A stretch of DNA of 21,865 bases from Candidatus Acidiferrales bacterium (GTDB lineage Bacteria; Acidobacteriota; Terriglobia; Acidoferrales; UBA7541). The notes under the pieces were generated by a model. The model was given only the letters and a program-made list of their open reading frames with translations. It was not told where the DNA came from and ran no database searches. The DNA is taken from contig JASHYE010000400.1 in the NCBI GenBank assembly GCA_030043155.1, forward strand, positions 1 to 21,865, read 5' to 3'. The position numbers and the translations under genes were made by a program. Positions 13,764 to 21,865 of the stretch are shown here, piece by piece. Numbering within the stretch: the first letter of the stretch is position 1; each line of letters opens with the position of its first letter.

Positions 13764-16084
13764 ATAATTTCGTCCCTCGCTTTCGATCAATCAACGCGCC
13801 TCAAGCCCTCAGCCGCGCATCGGTTATCCTGATTCTCGCAACTCTATGCTGCGCCGCGCCCGCCATTGCGCAATCGCAGTCAGAATCGCAATCTGGTCAA
13901 ACCGCGCAGCAATCCTCGACGGGAGAAAATTCCCACGGCACCGGCATCGTTCCGCCTGGCGTGAAGCTCATCACTCAAATGCCTGCGCCAGAGGCGCCCC
14001 GGCCTTTTCATTTCCCTCACGCCGAAACTCGTACGCTTCCGAACGGCTTGCGCATCTTCGTGGTCGCCGATCACCGTCAGCCTGCGGTTGCCGTCCGTTT
14101 GGTTTTAACATCCGCCGGAGCCATTCGCGATCCGCAGGATATGCCCGGAATCGCTTCCATGACCGCCAGCATGCTCACCCAAGGGACGACGACGCGTTCT
14201 GCCCAGCAGTTTGCTGAAGCCATCGATTTCGTCGGCGGCCATATCGATGCGTCCGCCTCTGACGATGACACCGACGCTTCCTTAACCGTGGTCTCGCGCG
14301 ATCTTGCTCTGGGATTGACGCTTCTCTCCGACGCCGTTCTTCATCCTGCCTTTTCTCAGGAAGAGATCGATCGCCAAAAACAGCAGGCGCTCTCGGGACT
14401 GCGCGTCGAATACAGCGATCCCTCTTATCTCGCCTCAGCGGCGTTTGACCGCACCGTCTTTGGCAATTCGCCTTACGGCATGCCCTCCGACGGCACGCCG
14501 GAAACTGTCGCGAAACTCACGCGAGACGACCTCGTCAAATTCCACGACTCCAATTACGCGCCCAACGCGGCGCTGCTCGCTTTTTCCGGGGATGTCACGC
14601 CCGAGCGCGCTTTCGCACTCGCCGAAAAATATTTCGGCGCTTGGGAAAAGAAAGAAATGCCCGCCGAAGAGCCCGTCGCGCCACCGCCGACGCAGGGCCT
14701 GCATTTCATCGTCATCGACAAGCCCGACGCCGTTCAAACCCAGATCCGCGTCGGCAATTTGGGGATTCGCCGTGACAATCCCGACTACATCCCATTGGTC
14801 GTCACCAACCGCATCTTTGGCGGCGGTTACAATAGCCGCCTCAATACTGAAGTTCGCATCAACAAAGGGCTAACCTACGGCGCAAATTCCTCATTCCAGG
14901 CCGAACGTTTCGCTGGCGAGTTTGTTGCCGACACTTTCACACGCACTGAAGCCACTGCCGAAGCCACCAAGCTCGTCATCCAATTGATTGCGCAAATGTC
15001 CACCGGCGATGTGCAGCCGGAAGAGTTGAAATTTGCCGAGGACTATCTTTCTGGCGTCTATCCCATCGAATCCGAAACCGCTGCCGAGGTCGCCGGCAGA
15101 ATTCTGGCCGTCGCCGAATACGGTCTCGCGCCCGATTACAATGAAACCTATCAGCAAAAAATTCTTGCTGTCGATGAATCCACCGTGAAGCAAATGGCCT
15201 CGCAGTATTTCAATCCCCATAATCTCGACGTGGTCCTTGTGGGAAATGCCAGCAACTTTCTTCCCGCGGTGAAGGCTGATTTTCCGGATGCGCAATGGGA
15301 AGAGATTCCATTCAACGACCTCGATCTTCTCAACCCCAGTCTGCGCAAAGCTCAAGCCGAAGCTCCCGCCGTTACTCCGGAATCCCTCCAGCACGGCCAG
15401 CAAATTTTGCTCGCCGCAGCCCAAGCCGCCGGCGGCGATTCTCTTCGCTCTGTTTCCACTTTGGAATTTTCCGAGCACGGCAGCATCTACGCTCCTCAAG
15501 GTTCGGTAGCCCTTTCCGTCAAATGGCAAGTCGCTTACCCGGATAAAGTCCACGCGGATGTGGCTTTGCCCATGGGCCAAATGACTCAGGCTTCCGACGG
15601 CAGGTCTGCATGGATCGAAACTCCGCAAGGCACCCGCGCTGTTCCACCCGAAGGATTTGGCGAATTCCAGCGCGGCATCGCCCTGTTTGGCGGCTGGGGA
15701 CTCTACCAGCAAGTACTTGCCGGGGGCGTCAGAGCTCAATTTGTCGGTCAGGAGAATACTTCGGAAGGCAAGCCCGCCGATGTCGTGAATTGGCTGGCGC
15801 CTTTCGGCGCCATCAAGCTGTATTTCGATTCCGCCACCCATTTTCTCGTCGAAGCCAAATATGCTTCTTCTGGCATGCAAGGCCCCGAAGAAACCGACGA
15901 GCGCTGGAGCGATTTTCGCGCTGTGGAAGGCCGCCAGTTTCCATTTCAATCCGTAACCTATCGCAGCGGCACAAAGTTTAGTGATTCGACGGTGCAGGAT
16001 ATTCACGTTAATGGACAGCTCGACCCAGCTCTTTTCGCGAAACCAGCCGGTCCCGGGGCTGCCCAGCCGCCCGCTCCGCGATAG
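13760..16084 (+). CDS. Exported non-catalytic M16 subunit with C-terminal LolA-like domain
   Basis: The ATG overlaps the stop of the catalytic gene (ATGA). After a signal peptide ending AIA (residue 37) comes a low-complexity Gln/Ser linker and an M16 fold from about residue 88 to 520. At the zinc site the usual G-x-A-H-x-x-E-H reads GIASMTAS (130-137), so H, E and H are replaced by S133, A136 and S137; it cannot bind zinc. The substrate-binding R/Y pair is kept (R366 and Y373 in EVRINKGLTYG), as in non-catalytic M16B partners. Residues from about 545 to 774 are an extra beta-rich domain with YFDSATHFLVEAKY and FRAVEGRQFPF, reminiscent of LolA/outer-membrane-lipoprotein-sorting folds. The protein is longer than a normal M16B subunit because of this tail, whose role is unknown. 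Confidence 0.88.
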   Translation: MNNFVPRFRSINAPQALSRASVILILATLCCAAPAIAQSQSESQSGQTAQQSSTGENSHGTGIVPPGVKLITQMPAPEAPRPFHFPHAETRTLPNGLRIFVVADHRQPAVAVRLVLTSAGAIRDPQDMPGIASMTASMLTQGTTTRSAQQFAEAIDFVGGHIDASASDDDTDASLTVVSRDLALGLTLLSDAVLHPAFSQEEIDRQKQQALSGLRVEYSDPSYLASAAFDRTVFGNSPYGMPSDGTPETVAKLTRDDLVKFHDSNYAPNAALLAFSGDVTPERAFALAEKYFGAWEKKEMPAEEPVAPPPTQGLHFIVIDKPDAVQTQIRVGNLGIRRDNPDYIPLVVTNRIFGGGYNSRLNTEVRINKGLTYGANSSFQAERFAGEFVADTFTRTEATAEATKLVIQLIAQMSTGDVQPEELKFAEDYLSGVYPIESETAAEVAGRILAVAEYGLAPDYNETYQQKILAVDESTVKQMASQYFNPHNLDVVLVGNASNFLPAVKADFPDAQWEEIPFNDLDLLNPSLRKAQAEAPAVTPESLQHGQQILLAAAQAAGGDSLRSVSTLEFSEHGSIYAPQGSVALSVKWQVAYPDKVHADVALPMGQMTQASDGRSAWIETPQGTRAVPPEGFGEFQRGIALFGGWGLYQQVLAGGVRAQFVGQENTSEGKPADVVNWLAPFGAIKLYFDSATHFLVEAKYASSGMQGPEETDERWSDFRAVEGRQFPFQSVTYRSGTKFSDSTVQDIHVNGQLDPALFAKPAGPGAAQPPAPR

Positions 16085-16199
16085 CGGCGAATGTGGCGTG
16101 GTGAAAAAATAATTTTCGCCCAGCGTACTCGTTCCTGTGGAATCCCGCATCTAACACCCTTTGCTCCAGTAGCATCTTGGGAACAAGGCGGCCCTCCAT

Positions 16200-16228
16200 T
16201 TGGGATTTTCCCCCGCCTGTCTTAAACT
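16200..16228 (+). promoter_or_regulatory. Possible promoter of the TldD-like pair
   Basis: TTGGGA (16200-16205) and TAAACT (16223-16228) are 17 bases apart, each matching consensus at four of six positions. It sits about 20 bases before the next start codon. The 163-base gap (16085-16247) shows no clear terminator hairpin after the M16 pair, so read-through from upstream is also possible. Confidence 0.3.
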
Positions 16229-16247
16229 GTAAGGCTTTACTTTGCCT

Positions 16248-17990
16248 ATGATTCGTCTCTGTAGCGCGTTTCGATTTTGGGCCGTTGTCGCTCTTCTCGC
16301 AGCGGCAAGCGTATGTTTTGCGGGAACTCGCCGGCGCGCGTATCCGCAATCCACCGCGCCGCTCCCTCCGGTTCTCGAAGCCATGCAGCAGGAGCTGCAA
16401 CGCTCCGTCGATGCCTATGGCAAAGCCGAAGCTCCCGCGTACTTCATCAGCTACACAGTCAGCGACCTGGATTCCGCTTCCGTGTCCGGCTCCAATGGCG
16501 CGCTGCTATCCTCCGGCGAAACACGCGATCGCGTGCTCGAAGTGCAGACCCGCGTCGGCAGCTATCAGCTCGATAACACGCACAAAATCGAGGGCCACGA
16601 GCCAGCCTGGTACAGTCCTGGAACCGAAGCCACTCTCGATGATGACATTCCTCTCCTGCGTCGCGAAATTTGGCGTGAAACCGATCGTCAGTATCGCGCC
16701 GCTGTGGAGGCCTATATCGCTGTGCAAACCAGCAATCAGGTTCAGGCTCAATCCGCCGAGCAGGGCGCCCCGGATTTCTCGCACGAAGAGCCGCACGTTT
16801 TCATTGGCAAGCCGGTGGAATTCCACATGGACCGCAAGCCCTGGGAGGAAAAAGTCCGGCGCTATACGGCGGCGTTTAGCGCTTCCCCTGCCGTGATCAA
16901 TTCCATCGTCACCTTCACCGCGCGCTCCGACAACCAGTATTTCGTCGATAGCGACGGCTCACGCCTCGCATTTGGCCAGATCCGTTACCGCCTCGAGCTT
17001 TTCGTTCAAGGCAAAGCCCCGGATGGAATGGACCTGCAGCGCTACGCAAATTTTGATTGGGTTGAGCCTTCGAAAGCTCCCTCCGATGCAACGGTGATGG
17101 ACCAGGTTCGCCTCCTCACTTCTCAGATCGTCGCCTTGCAAAAGGCTCCTCTCGTCGAGCCTTTTGCCGGTCCGACGCTCCTCACCGGCCGCGCCGCCGC
17201 GGTTTTCTTTCACGAGGTTCTCGGCCATCGCTTGGAAGGCTTTCGCCAAAAAGACGTCAGCGAAGGTCAAACCTTCACCAGCAAGATCAATCAGCAAATT
17301 CTTCCCAGCTTCATCACCGTTCGCGACGACCCCACGACCCAGGAAATCGGCGGCCAGGTTCTGCTCGGGTACTATCCTTTCGACGACGAAGGAATTCCCT
17401 CGCAGAACGTCATCCTTGTCGACCACGGCATTCTGAAAAATTTCCTGATGGGCCGCTCGCCACTTGTGAATTTCCCGCATTCCAACGGCCACGGCCGCCG
17501 CCAGATCGGCTATCAACCGATTGCGCGCATGGGCAACACCATCGTTGAGAGCAGCAAGACCATGAGCAATGCCGCGCTGCGCCAGCTTTTCATCGAGGAA
17601 ATTCGCAAACAGAACAAGCCTTTCGGCCTGCTGATTGACGACATCGCTGGAGGCTTCACTTTCACCGGTCGCTCCCAGCCTCAGGCTTTTCAGGTCCAGC
17701 CTTTGATCGTTTACAAAGTTTTTCCGGATGGCCGTCCCGACGAAATGGTCCGCGGCGTCAACATCGTCGGCACGCCGCTCATCTCCATCACCAAGATCAT
17801 CGCTACCGGCGACAAGCCCGAGGTCTTCAATGGATACTGCGGCGCCGAATCCGGCTCGGTTCCTGTTTCCGCCGTCGCGCCAGAAATTCTCATCTCCGAA
17901 ATGGAAGTCTCCAAAAAGGAAACTTCTACGGACATGCCTCCCATTCTCCCGCCGCCCGCGCATGATCCCGAGGCAAAGGTGAAACAGTGA
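16248..17990 (+). CDS. Exported TldD/PmbA-family metallopeptidase, catalytic subunit
   Basis: The 580-residue product starts with a signal peptide (cleavage likely after CFA, about residue 24). This is notable because E. coli TldD is cytoplasmic. The zinc motif of active TldD proteins, HExxxH, is present as H322, E323 and H327 (FFHEVLGHRLEG). The third ligand region near the C-terminus is NGYCG with C531. Other family segments are DDEGIPSQNVILVDHGILKNFLMGR and NGHGRR. TldD with TldE degrades unfolded peptides and matures microcin B17 in E. coli. The protein is longer than TldD (about 480 residues) through an N-terminal extension. The start could also be TTG 16242, which has AAGG at a better distance. 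It overlaps the next gene by 4 bases (GTGA). Confidence 0.88.
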   Translation: MIRLCSAFRFWAVVALLAAASVCFAGTRRRAYPQSTAPLPPVLEAMQQELQRSVDAYGKAEAPAYFISYTVSDLDSASVSGSNGALLSSGETRDRVLEVQTRVGSYQLDNTHKIEGHEPAWYSPGTEATLDDDIPLLRREIWRETDRQYRAAVEAYIAVQTSNQVQAQSAEQGAPDFSHEEPHVFIGKPVEFHMDRKPWEEKVRRYTAAFSASPAVINSIVTFTARSDNQYFVDSDGSRLAFGQIRYRLELFVQGKAPDGMDLQRYANFDWVEPSKAPSDATVMDQVRLLTSQIVALQKAPLVEPFAGPTLLTGRAAAVFFHEVLGHRLEGFRQKDVSEGQTFTSKINQQILPSFITVRDDPTTQEIGGQVLLGYYPFDDEGIPSQNVILVDHGILKNFLMGRSPLVNFPHSNGHGRRQIGYQPIARMGNTIVESSKTMSNAALRQLFIEEIRKQNKPFGLLIDDIAGGFTFTGRSQPQAFQVQPLIVYKVFPDGRPDEMVRGVNIVGTPLISITKIIATGDKPEVFNGYCGAESGSVPVSAVAPEILISEMEVSKKETSTDMPPILPPPAHDPEAKVKQ

Positions 17991-19810
17991 ACGACGCGCG
18001 CCTCTCCCGCCTGTGGTCTGCGCTTGTCGCGCTCGCCATTTCTGCCGCTTTTGCGCTTCCCGCTGCCGCGCAATCCGACAACGACCATACCCTCGAAGCG
18101 ATGCAGGACGAGATGGATCGCTCCGTCGCGCGCCTCCAGCTTCCCGGCCAGCAGAAGCCTTATTACATCGAATACCGCATCGTCGACGTCGACATTCGCG
18201 CCATAACTTCTGCCTTCGGCGACATCCTGTCCAGCTCCCATGAGCGCGAACGCTTTATGTCCGTGGACGTGCGCATTGGAACAAACCAGCTCGACAGCTC
18301 CAATTTCATCAGCCAGAACGGTTTTCAGGGCTCCTCAAGTTCCGCTGGTCAAGTTGGAATTGACCGCGACTATAATTCCCTGCGACAAGACCTTTGGCAG
18401 GCCACCGATTTCGCCTACAAAGAAGCGCTCGTGGACTTCGCCAACAAGCAGGCTTTTCTCAATAGCCTCGCGCGCCCGCCAGAGATCCCCGATTTCTCCA
18501 CCGAGCCTTCCGTCGTCGACGTGGAACCTCTCATGCCTTCTGATTGGACTTCTCGCAATTGGGAGGACGAGGCTCGCGAAGCCTCAAAAGTCCTCCGCGG
18601 CTTCCCCGATCTCTATAGCTCTCGCGTGCACTATTATTTGGTCTACACCACGTACTATCTTGTGACTAGCGAAGGCACGAAACTGCGCGTTCCTCACAGC
18701 GATGCCGGAATCGAAGCCAGCCTCGATACGCAAGCCACCGACGGCATGCCTCTCCATAATTTTTATGCGCAGTATGCTGCCACGCCTGCGGAACTCCCCC
18801 AGCCGGATGTAGTCAGCAAGGGCCTGATCCAGATCGCTCAGCAACTCGAAGCTCTCCGCACCGCTCCCAATGTCGACGACTATGAAGGGCCGGTTCTTTT
18901 TGACGCGCCTGCCGCCGGTTCACTGCTGGCTCAGGCTCTCGAACCCTCGCTCTCCGGCGCTCGTCCGCCGCTTTCGAGCGTTCCGGCTTACGATCAAATG
19001 ATGGAGCAGGAGGGGGGCCATAGCGACTGGGCCGGCCGCGTAAATTCACGCGTTCTGCCTCTAAACGTCTCGCTCATTGACGATCCTTCCGCAAAGGACT
19101 TCCAGGGTCAGCCTCTTCTTGGCGGCTACAGCATCGATGCCGAAGGCGTCCGCGCCGAGCGCGTCGTCGTCGCCGAAAACGGCATGCTGAAAAATCTTCT
19201 GATGTCCCGTCGTCCCGGTCCTGATTTCGAACTCTCCAACGGCCACGGCCGCTCCGCTTTGCCTATTCTTTCCCCTGCCACGCCTGTTTCCAGCAATCTG
19301 TTTTTTCAGGCGACCGACACCACCGATCCCGCCACCCTCCGGAAGAAATTTCTCGATCTCTGCCGCGCCGACGGCCAGAAATGGTGCATCGAGGTCAAGC
19401 GCATGGATAATCCCGCGCTCTCCTCTCAATCTCAGCAGGATTTCACAGATATTCTTTCAGGAGTAGAAGAAGGTTTGAGCAGCGGCGATCGTTTGCCTTT
19501 GCTTGTCTATCGCGTTTATGTTGATGATGGCCATCAGGAGCTCGTTCGCGGCGCTCATATCAAAGGCCTCGATATTCGTGCGCTTCGCTCGATTGCGGGA
19601 ATCGGCAGCGATTTTTCCGTATTCAATTTCATGCAAAGCGGCTCAGGGGGATTTGCAGGCACCGCGCTGGACACTTTTGGCTCAGTCGAAGACGGCATTC
19701 CCAGTTCCATTGTCGCGCCGTCTCTTCTTTTGGAAGATGTCGAAATTCGCGGCTACCACGGCGAGCCTCGTCGTCTCCCGCTGCTCCCGGTTCCGTCCCT
19801 GCAGCCCTGA
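17987..19810 (+). CDS. Exported TldE/PmbA-like inactive partner
   Basis: A GTG start overlaps the stop of the catalytic gene; AAGGTGA lies 4 bases upstream. The 607-residue product has a signal peptide ending AAA (about residue 28) and aligns with its neighbour across the full length (EAMQDEMDRSV, GYSIDAEGVRAERVVVAENGMLKNLLMSR, SNGHGR). The zinc motif is gone: HEVLGH of the partner is AQALEP here (315-320), and the C531 position reads as glutamine in FNFMQSG. This is the relation between TldD (zinc-bound) and TldE (no zinc) in the known heterodimer, so an exported TldD/TldE-like complex is a reasonable inference. It contains extra serine/glycine-rich inserts. Its end lies 8 bases from the convergent M1 gene. 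Confidence 0.85.
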   Translation: MNDARLSRLWSALVALAISAAFALPAAAQSDNDHTLEAMQDEMDRSVARLQLPGQQKPYYIEYRIVDVDIRAITSAFGDILSSSHERERFMSVDVRIGTNQLDSSNFISQNGFQGSSSSAGQVGIDRDYNSLRQDLWQATDFAYKEALVDFANKQAFLNSLARPPEIPDFSTEPSVVDVEPLMPSDWTSRNWEDEAREASKVLRGFPDLYSSRVHYYLVYTTYYLVTSEGTKLRVPHSDAGIEASLDTQATDGMPLHNFYAQYAATPAELPQPDVVSKGLIQIAQQLEALRTAPNVDDYEGPVLFDAPAAGSLLAQALEPSLSGARPPLSSVPAYDQMMEQEGGHSDWAGRVNSRVLPLNVSLIDDPSAKDFQGQPLLGGYSIDAEGVRAERVVVAENGMLKNLLMSRRPGPDFELSNGHGRSALPILSPATPVSSNLFFQATDTTDPATLRKKFLDLCRADGQKWCIEVKRMDNPALSSQSQQDFTDILSGVEEGLSSGDRLPLLVYRVYVDDGHQELVRGAHIKGLDIRALRSIAGIGSDFSVFNFMQSGSGGFAGTALDTFGSVEDGIPSSIVAPSLLLEDVEIRGYHGEPRRLPLLPVPSLQP

Positions 19811-19818
19811 CTGCCGCT

Positions 19819-21865
19819 CTAGTCAATCTCCGCAAGCATCTCCGCATTATCGTTCAGCGTGAACTTGTCCGGCTTAATAGGCAGCGTAATTTTGAACGGA
19901 GTTGTTCTTGCCCGAATCGTCACAAAGCCCAGGATAATCGCTTTTCCCTGCGCGTGCACATAAATCGGAATCAGGTCTTTCCATCCATCCGGCACGCCGG
20001 ACTGCGTGACCGTTCCGCTCACGACCCATTGATTGTTAGCCGCGCTCTGAACTGTATAATCCAGGTGATATGTCGCAATCCCCGTCCCATATACATACTC
20101 ATTGAAGAACCAGTCCATGCGATAGTCCTTATCCAAGTCCATCACCTGAGTCATGTGCCGCTCCACAATCGTTTTGAAATCCTCCGTCGAGGCCGCTTCT
20201 CCCCGGAAGGTCTTCGTGAAATCCTGCATCATGGCCTTGAACGCTGCGTCGGGATCCTGGCTGCGCGGATCCTCCAGCATCGCTCGCAGCATTTCCAGCA
20301 CGTATCCGCCCTTGTCGTAGATCACCACGTCGTATCCTCCGGGTGCCAGCGACGATCCCAGCCGGTTTCCCATCCATATCGAACCCAGATTCTCATAGCG
20401 ATGCCCGAAGTTGTCAGTGCTCAGAAGCTGATCTCGGTCAATATGGAGCCGGTTGACGAACTCCTTTTGTCCATCGCGGAGCTGCACATACAGATTGCCG
20501 GAAAATTGCGCGAATCCCTCCGAGAGCCACTGATCATGGTAAGTTTTCCAACCCACTTCATGTCCCCACCATTGATGCGACACTTCATGCGCCCTGAAAT
20601 AATCGCTGATGCCCACCTGATCGACCACGCCCAGGATGTGCCGCTGCGTTTCGTCCATAAATGAGAGTACGGACAAATAAAGCAACATCGGCCAGCCCTG
20701 CCCGTAGGTATATGGAATGTTCGTCACGGCCAGCCGTTCAAACGGAAAAGGTCCGAAGTAATTTTCAAAGACGCGCAGATCATTTCCAATCTCTGCGCCC
20801 GTGGTTTTCAACATGCTTGCCGGATCCAGATTGCCCATTGACGGCAGCGCCGCCTGCTGGCCCGGAAGCGTGGGACTGGCAAGCATTTGCACCGTGCTCA
20901 GAAAATCGTCGGGGTTGCGATTGCCGTACGCTTCCACATCAATATTCCCCACCTTGTCCGAATAAACTTTGTAATCTCCCATCGCGAATCCGGCAACGGC
21001 CTGCGGCATCGGGCTCTTCCATTTCGTCACAACCATCTTGCCATCCGTGCTTTCGCCGTCTTTATCGCCCGTGGCCACCAGCACCATTCGTTTCGGCGTG
21101 TGGAACGTCATGTCAAAATCCGCTCGCGCCGCGAATTCATTGGCAATGCTGGGATACCATCCATAACTCGGGCAGAAATAGTTTCCCTCGCCCACATGCT
21201 GGATGAAATGTTTGCCCTCGTATTGAAACGTCAGCGTCTCTTCCTGTCCTGGCGATGTCGGCTGCGGCAAAACAACGGCGACGTAGTCGCCGAAGGTCGG
21301 ATAGCGATCCTTCGGCTCGCGAGGCTGAAAAAACAGCAAAGAAGCTCCATGCTCGTCCTTGACGGAAGAGACGCGCAAATTGGCGCTCAGCGAAAAGACC
21401 AGCACCCGCTCACCAGCCAACTGATATTGCAAATCCGCCGTCGTTGTCGCGCTCATGTCCGCACTGTCGGTGAGCGTGGCGTCAATCTCATACATTCTGG
21501 GCAAAAACACCTGCTTCACCAGCGGATTCTCATCCAGTTGCATCACATTCGCGTCGCCAGCAGGAAAACTCATCCATGTATCGAAAAAAAACGCAGGAGT
21601 GCCTCGCGATTCGTACCTTCCTACCGTGACTTCTTCCAATTCCAGCGCGTCGTACCTCGCCAGAATCCACCCCGCACTGTTCGTCTTCAAATCTGCGGCA
21701 AAATAAGCGGTCTTGGCGTGATCGCTCGAAAGCACGCCTTCGAAAATCCGCGGCACAATCTGCGCCGCCAAACCCTCTCGCGTCTGCTGACGGTCCTGAT
21801 AGAGCTGCGCCAGCGAGTTATCGCCTGCATTTGTCCACTTGACCTGTTTTGCCACCTCTTCAAAC
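19819..21865 (-). CDS. M1-type (gluzincin) aminopeptidase-like protein, N-terminus beyond window
   Basis: The reading frame stays open to the right edge, so the GTG at 21855 is probably internal and the true start lies outside. Numbered from that GTG, the zinc site is H423, E424, H427 (HEVSHQWWG) with E446 (SEGFAQ) 19 residues on, the HExxH-x18-E pattern of M1. The catalytic tyrosine is Y513 (IYDKGGYVLEMLR). The exopeptidase GAMEN motif is replaced by a GQGWP segment (TYGQGWPMLLYLS), as in a branch of bacterial M1-like peptidases, so aminopeptidase activity is uncertain. A beta domain precedes the catalytic part, and the C-terminal segment is a beta sandwich. A signal peptide would be outside the window. 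It is convergent with the TldD-like pair. Confidence 0.88.
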   Translation of the reverse strand, partial: FEEVAKQVKWTNAGDNSLAQLYQDRQQTREGLAAQIVPRIFEGVLSSDHAKTAYFAADLKTNSAGWILARYDALELEEVTVGRYESRGTPAFFFDTWMSFPAGDANVMQLDENPLVKQVFLPRMYEIDATLTDSADMSATTTADLQYQLAGERVLVFSLSANLRVSSVKDEHGASLLFFQPREPKDRYPTFGDYVAVVLPQPTSPGQEETLTFQYEGKHFIQHVGEGNYFCPSYGWYPSIANEFAARADFDMTFHTPKRMVLVATGDKDGESTDGKMVVTKWKSPMPQAVAGFAMGDYKVYSDKVGNIDVEAYGNRNPDDFLSTVQMLASPTLPGQQAALPSMGNLDPASMLKTTGAEIGNDLRVFENYFGPFPFERLAVTNIPYTYGQGWPMLLYLSVLSFMDETQRHILGVVDQVGISDYFRAHEVSHQWWGHEVGWKTYHDQWLSEGFAQFSGNLYVQLRDGQKEFVNRLHIDRDQLLSTDNFGHRYENLGSIWMGNRLGSSLAPGGYDVVIYDKGGYVLEMLRAMLEDPRSQDPDAAFKAMMQDFTKTFRGEAASTEDFKTIVERHMTQVMDLDKDYRMDWFFNEYVYGTGIATYHLDYTVQSAANNQWVVSGTVTQSGVPDGWKDLIPIYVHAQGKAIILGFVTIRARTTPFKITLPIKPDKFTLNDNAEMLAEID

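Noticed and set aside
13755..13770. Frameshift splitting one full-length M16 protease into two genes
   Set aside because: The second protein has its own signal peptide and a full M16 fold, and the ATGA overlap is a normal coupled junction.
12840..13790. Minus-strand open frame of 316 codons opposite the catalytic M16 gene
   Set aside because: Antisense shadow of a gene with an intact HxxEH motif; no start signal and no domain match.
14891..16150. Minus-strand open frame of 419 codons opposite the second M16 gene
   Set aside because: No ribosome site or family motif, and it lies wholly opposite well-supported M16 and LolA-like coding sequence; it arises from the codon bias of the true gene.

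Overview
The window looks like a stretch of moderately GC-rich bacterial chromosome. My best guess at the lineage is Acidobacteriota. The reasons are the combination of futalosine-pathway menaquinone genes, a DUF5117-type secreted metzincin, an exported TldD-like pair, and M16 and M1 peptidases next to an ECF sigma factor. This is inference from gene content; no rRNA or marker gene is present to settle it. I see no tRNA, rRNA, CRISPR array, insertion sequence or phage gene.

Layout. Positions 1-1847 (-) hold a secreted zinc metalloprotease cut off by the left edge. A CPBP-type intramembrane protease (1998-2909, +) and an exported amidohydrolase (2941-4203, -) follow. Divergent from the amidohydrolase is a tight three-gene operon (4368-7098, +): mqnA, a MOSC-domain gene and mqnC. 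Converging on it is a minus-strand run (7136-9902): a BAAT/acyl-CoA thioesterase-like hydrolase, a coiled-coil zinc-ribbon protein and an RNase HI-like protein carrying a DUF104-like tail. Head to head with the hydrolase is a plus-strand regulatory operon (10020-11613): ECF sigma factor, zinc-binding anti-sigma factor and a membrane zinc-ribbon protein. A pilin-like membrane-anchored protein (11680-12084, -) has a structured leader.

The most striking part is 12339-19810 (+). It holds two back-to-back gene pairs. In each pair the first gene encodes an exported metallopeptidase with an intact zinc motif (M16 HxxEH, then TldD-type HExxxH), and the second, overlapping by 4 bases, encodes an exported paralogue that has lost the zinc ligands. 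An M1-type aminopeptidase (19819 to the right edge, -) converges on this block.

How the genes may work together. The mqnA-MOSC-mqnC operon supplies two steps of menaquinone synthesis. The sigma/anti-sigma set looks like a self-contained envelope-signal switch. The peptidase block looks like extracytoplasmic peptide turnover or processing, with M16 and TldD-type heterodimers and an M1 enzyme acting in one compartment. The exported TldD/TldE-like pair and the LolA-like tail on the inactive M16 subunit are the least ordinary elements. No precursor peptide or dedicated exporter is visible, so a peptide-maturation role is only a hypothesis.
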